Below, one piece after another: positions 61,900 to 64,000 of a DNA stretch of 64,000 nt. The stretch's first letter is position 1. The number at the start of each line of letters is the position of its first letter. The stretch covers positions 24,670 to 88,669 of the forward strand of contig NZ_BNBS01000018.1 in assembly GCF_014656075.1 (NCBI RefSeq), given 5' to 3'. The stretch comes from Streptomyces hydrogenans. GTDB lineage: Bacteria > Actinomycetota > Actinomycetes > Streptomycetales > Streptomycetaceae. The position numbers and the translations under genes were made by a program. The notes beneath the pieces were generated by a model. The model did not search any database and was not told where the DNA came from. It was given only the letters and a program-made list of their open reading frames with translations.

Positions 61900-63429
61900 G
61901 TGACTTCGCCTGCCTCGACGGACCTCGCTCCGCCCCAGCTCAGCGCGGGGCCGCGCCCCGCGCAGGGGCCGGCCGCCGACGAAGGGCTCGCGCGGCGCCT
62001 GCGCGCGCTCGCCTGCACCGCGCCGCTGCACGACCTCGACGCGCGCAAGGCCAACCTCGCCGGCGAGTACACGGTCTACGCGATGGCCGAGGTCGCCCTC
62101 GCCGCGATCGACCTCGTCACCCTCCACATGGACTTCGACACCGGCGCCGACCACGACCAGGTCGTCGCCCGGCTGCTGCCCCGCGTCGCCGCCCAGGCCC
62201 CCGCCCGCCCCGCCGCCGAACACGAGCGCGTGGCCCGCTGGGTCCTGGAGAACCTCATCAACGTCGGCAGCGTCGACCGCGGCTTCCGCGCCGTCTACGG
62301 CACCTTCGGCACCGACGGCGTGTACGTCCGCAGGGACTACGACTTCAAGCTCGTCGAGGAGGTCCCCGGCTACGGCGGCACCGTCTGCCTGCGGACCACC
62401 GACGAGGCCGTCAACGTCCTGGTCGGCGCCCTCGACACCGACGTCACCAGCGCCCAGATCGCCGCCGAGGTGAAGCTGGAGGTCCTCATCAGCCGGGGCC
62501 GCCTCGCCGACGCCCAGCTCGCCGCCGAGCAGGCCCGCTACCGCACCGTCCAGTACGCCGAGACCCTCCGCAGGACCCTGGAGGCCACCCGGCGCAACGT
62601 CCGCGCGGTCGACTGGCTCAACAGCGTCCCCGACATGATCGCCGAAGCGCTCGACCACGTCGCCGACCGCTACCGCCACGAGAACGCGATCCTCACCAAC
62701 ATCCGCAAGGCCCGTGACGAGGCCGAGGACCCCGAGCACAAGCGCCGCGCCGCCGAGCTGGTCGACATAGTCAAGGACTGCATCCGCCGCCACACCCAGC
62801 TCCAGTCCCGGCTCCTGGAGGCGGGCCCGCTCTTCCGCGCCGAGCAGGACCGGCAGGCGTTCGCCGCCCCCACCCGCTACACCGGCCTCGACCTGTACGG
62901 GCAGCTGGTCGCGCCCGTGCTGCCGCTCCCCGTCGAGCGGGCCACCCGGGTCACCGACGCCTTCTTCGCGCGCGGCACCGGCCTGCGCACCCCCGCCTCC
63001 GTCCGCCTCGGCGACCTGGTGGACCTGCTCCTCACCCCGCCGGTCGAGCGCGAGCACCTCGGCGCGGAGATGCCCGAGCCGGAGCTGATCGCCACCCCCG
63101 ACGACTCCCGCTTCAGCGAGCGGCAGCTCGCCGACGCGCTCGCCCTGCTGGACCTGGAGCACGACGCCCCGCGCCGGCTCTCCGGGCTGCTCGCCGAGGC
63201 CCGCGCCGCCGGCGGCGAGGACCTCGCCTACCTGGTGGCCCTCCTCGCCGTCCACGCGGCCAGCCCCCCGGTCGGCACCGCCTACCGCCAGGGCGAGGAG
63301 CGGCTTCTCTTCGCCGTCGACGACGGCACCCCGCTCGACGACCCCGGCTTCGGAGGCGCCGACCTCATCGTCGGCACGGCGCTCCTCGACGCCGCCGGCA
63401 TGGCCGCCGACCGTTCGGAGGCGACGTGA
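61900..63429 (+). CDS. Uncharacterised helical protein (kleisin-like appearance)
   Basis: 509 residues from GTG 61900; the ribosome site is weak (GAGGA 15 nt upstream). I do not recognise the family with certainty. Residues 40-130 could be a winged helix (EYTVYAMAEVALAAIDLVTL, ERVARWVLENLINVG). Then comes LRTTDEAVNVLVGALDTDVT and a long charged helical bundle to about residue 330 (LADAQLAAEQARYRTVQYAE, RNVRAVDWLNSVPDMIAEAL, ELVDIVKDCIRRHTQLQSRL). The C-terminal third has further helices. This order resembles MukF/MksF-type kleisins, but that is pattern reading only. The stop overlaps the next start (GTGA), so the two gene products probably work together. Confidence 0.7.
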   Translation: MTSPASTDLAPPQLSAGPRPAQGPAADEGLARRLRALACTAPLHDLDARKANLAGEYTVYAMAEVALAAIDLVTLHMDFDTGADHDQVVARLLPRVAAQAPARPAAEHERVARWVLENLINVGSVDRGFRAVYGTFGTDGVYVRRDYDFKLVEEVPGYGGTVCLRTTDEAVNVLVGALDTDVTSAQIAAEVKLEVLISRGRLADAQLAAEQARYRTVQYAETLRRTLEATRRNVRAVDWLNSVPDMIAEALDHVADRYRHENAILTNIRKARDEAEDPEHKRRAAELVDIVKDCIRRHTQLQSRLLEAGPLFRAEQDRQAFAAPTRYTGLDLYGQLVAPVLPLPVERATRVTDAFFARGTGLRTPASVRLGDLVDLLLTPPVEREHLGAEMPEPELIATPDDSRFSERQLADALALLDLEHDAPRRLSGLLAEARAAGGEDLAYLVALLAVHAASPPVGTAYRQGEERLLFAVDDGTPLDDPGFGGADLIVGTALLDAAGMAADRSEAT

Positions 63430-64000
63430 CGTACGTCTCCGACACCACCCCGACCGCCCCCGGCGCCGAACCCCACCCCCCGTACCGCCCGGTCCGCCCC
63501 ACCCGCGCGTGGCTCCCCGGCCCCACCCCCGCGGACACCGCGGCACCCGACCCGACGGAACCCCCGGAGGCGGCCCACCCCACCGCACCGTTCCGGCCCG
63601 CCGCGCCCGAGCCGACGGAGGCGGCGGAGACGACCACGGCCCCGGAGGCCGCGGCACAGCCCGCCGCACCCCAGGCCGCGCCGTACCGGCCCGCCGTCCC
63701 CGCCCCGGCAGAGGCCGCCGAGCCCACGGACGATCCCGACCACCCGGCCGAGACCCCCACCGGCGCGGCCGACCCCGAAGCCGACCCGGCCGGCGCCGTC
63801 GCCCCCGCGGACGAGCCCGAGACCGACCCGGCAGGCACCCTCACTCCCGCGGGCGACCCCCGGACCGACCCCGTCCGGCCCCCCGCGTCCCCCGGCCCCC
63901 GTCTCGGGGCCGTCCCGCTGCCGCAGGCGCCGCGGACCGGAGCGCGCCGCCGGGAGCTGCCCGCGGTCCGCGCCGTACGCCTCGGCGCACCGGGCGGGCC
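63426..64000 (+). CDS. Acidic Ala/Pro-rich protein, N-terminal part (runs off the window)
   Basis: The start is GTG 63426, overlapping the stop of the upstream gene, and the frame stays open to the end of the window (191 codons, no stop). The visible part is disordered and acidic: Ala, Pro, Glu, Asp and Thr dominate (TAPFRPAAPEPTEAAETT, DPAGAVAPADEPETDPAG). It turns basic near the edge (RTGARRRELPAVRAVRLG). The folded part, if any, lies beyond 64000, so no function can be given. Confidence 0.7.
   Translation, partial: MTYVSDTTPTAPGAEPHPPYRPVRPTRAWLPGPTPADTAAPDPTEPPEAAHPTAPFRPAAPEPTEAAETTTAPEAAAQPAAPQAAPYRPAVPAPAEAAEPTDDPDHPAETPTGAADPEADPAGAVAPADEPETDPAGTLTPAGDPRTDPVRPPASPGPRLGAVPLPQAPRTGARRRELPAVRAVRLGAPGG

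Overview
The window is chromosomal DNA from a high-GC actinomycete, almost certainly a Streptomyces. The evidence is the strong third-position G/C bias, frequent GTG starts, many GTGA/ATGA start-stop overlaps, and genus-typical genes: the SmeA-SffA sporulation pair, RbpA with a SigR-type promoter, an FMN-riboswitch rib operon with RibM, and a chitinase with paired 12-bp promoter repeats. Gene content around smeA-sffA, rbpA and ppm1 matches the S. coelicolor region SCO1415-SCO1423 as I remember it. I see no insertion sequence, integrase, phage gene, CRISPR array, rRNA or tRNA, so this reads as stable core-arm chromosome.

Layout. 1-1205: end of an rmlB-type dehydratase gene and an rmlA-type nucleotidyltransferase. 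1393-2835: guaB1 behind two leader hairpins. 2918-3901: SGNH hydrolase. 4020-9599: a probable lysine-catabolic module made of a CAT-type permease, an Lrp regulator, a DavA-like amidase and a DavB-like lysine 2-monooxygenase. Three GCGCAA boxes lie in nearly the same geometry in front of both the permease and the davA promoter. 9613-13137: DUF5995 protein, uracil/xanthine permease and an MFS exporter divergent from a ROK regulator (13269). 14554-16926: multidomain GH18 chitinase. 17135-23310: FMN riboswitch, ribD-ribE-ribM-ribBA-ribH, then hisE-hisG and a PH-like protein. 23579-25965: two coupled CNNM/CorC-type membrane proteins. 25970-30627: EccA-like AAA ATPase, P-loop kinase, secreted C39-like protein and a small membrane peptide.

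30643-36850: a proline-rich protein, a dyad-rich intergenic region, a CrtC/AttH-like protein with an APH-fold kinase, a Cys-containing hypothetical, an Lrp regulator and a YtcJ-like amidohydrolase. 37426-44297: ppm1, fxsA, rbpA, an MFS protein, a coupled YczE/GDPD pair and a divergent MocR regulator. 44503-46336: smeA-sffA (sporulation septum DNA translocase). 46694-48860: ankyrin and HEAT repeat proteins with a 21-codon micro-ORF between them. 49217-56368: a run of start-stop overlapping genes for two GT4 glycosyltransferases, an SGNH hydrolase and a fused HyuA-HyuB oxoprolinase.

56355-61794 is a 5-oxoproline/D-glutamate locus. A divergent FCD-GntR regulator faces an operon of MFS transporter, DUF1445 (D-glutamate cyclase-like) and PxpA-PxpB-PxpC (ATP-dependent 5-oxoprolinase). 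That operon ends tail-to-tail, with a 14-bp overlap, against the non-homologous fused oxoprolinase. The right edge (61900-64000) holds two coupled genes I do not recognise. The first is a helical protein of about 509 residues with a kleisin-like look, and the second is an acidic Ala/Pro-rich protein that runs off the window. Protein family names come from reading translations against remembered families; no search was run.
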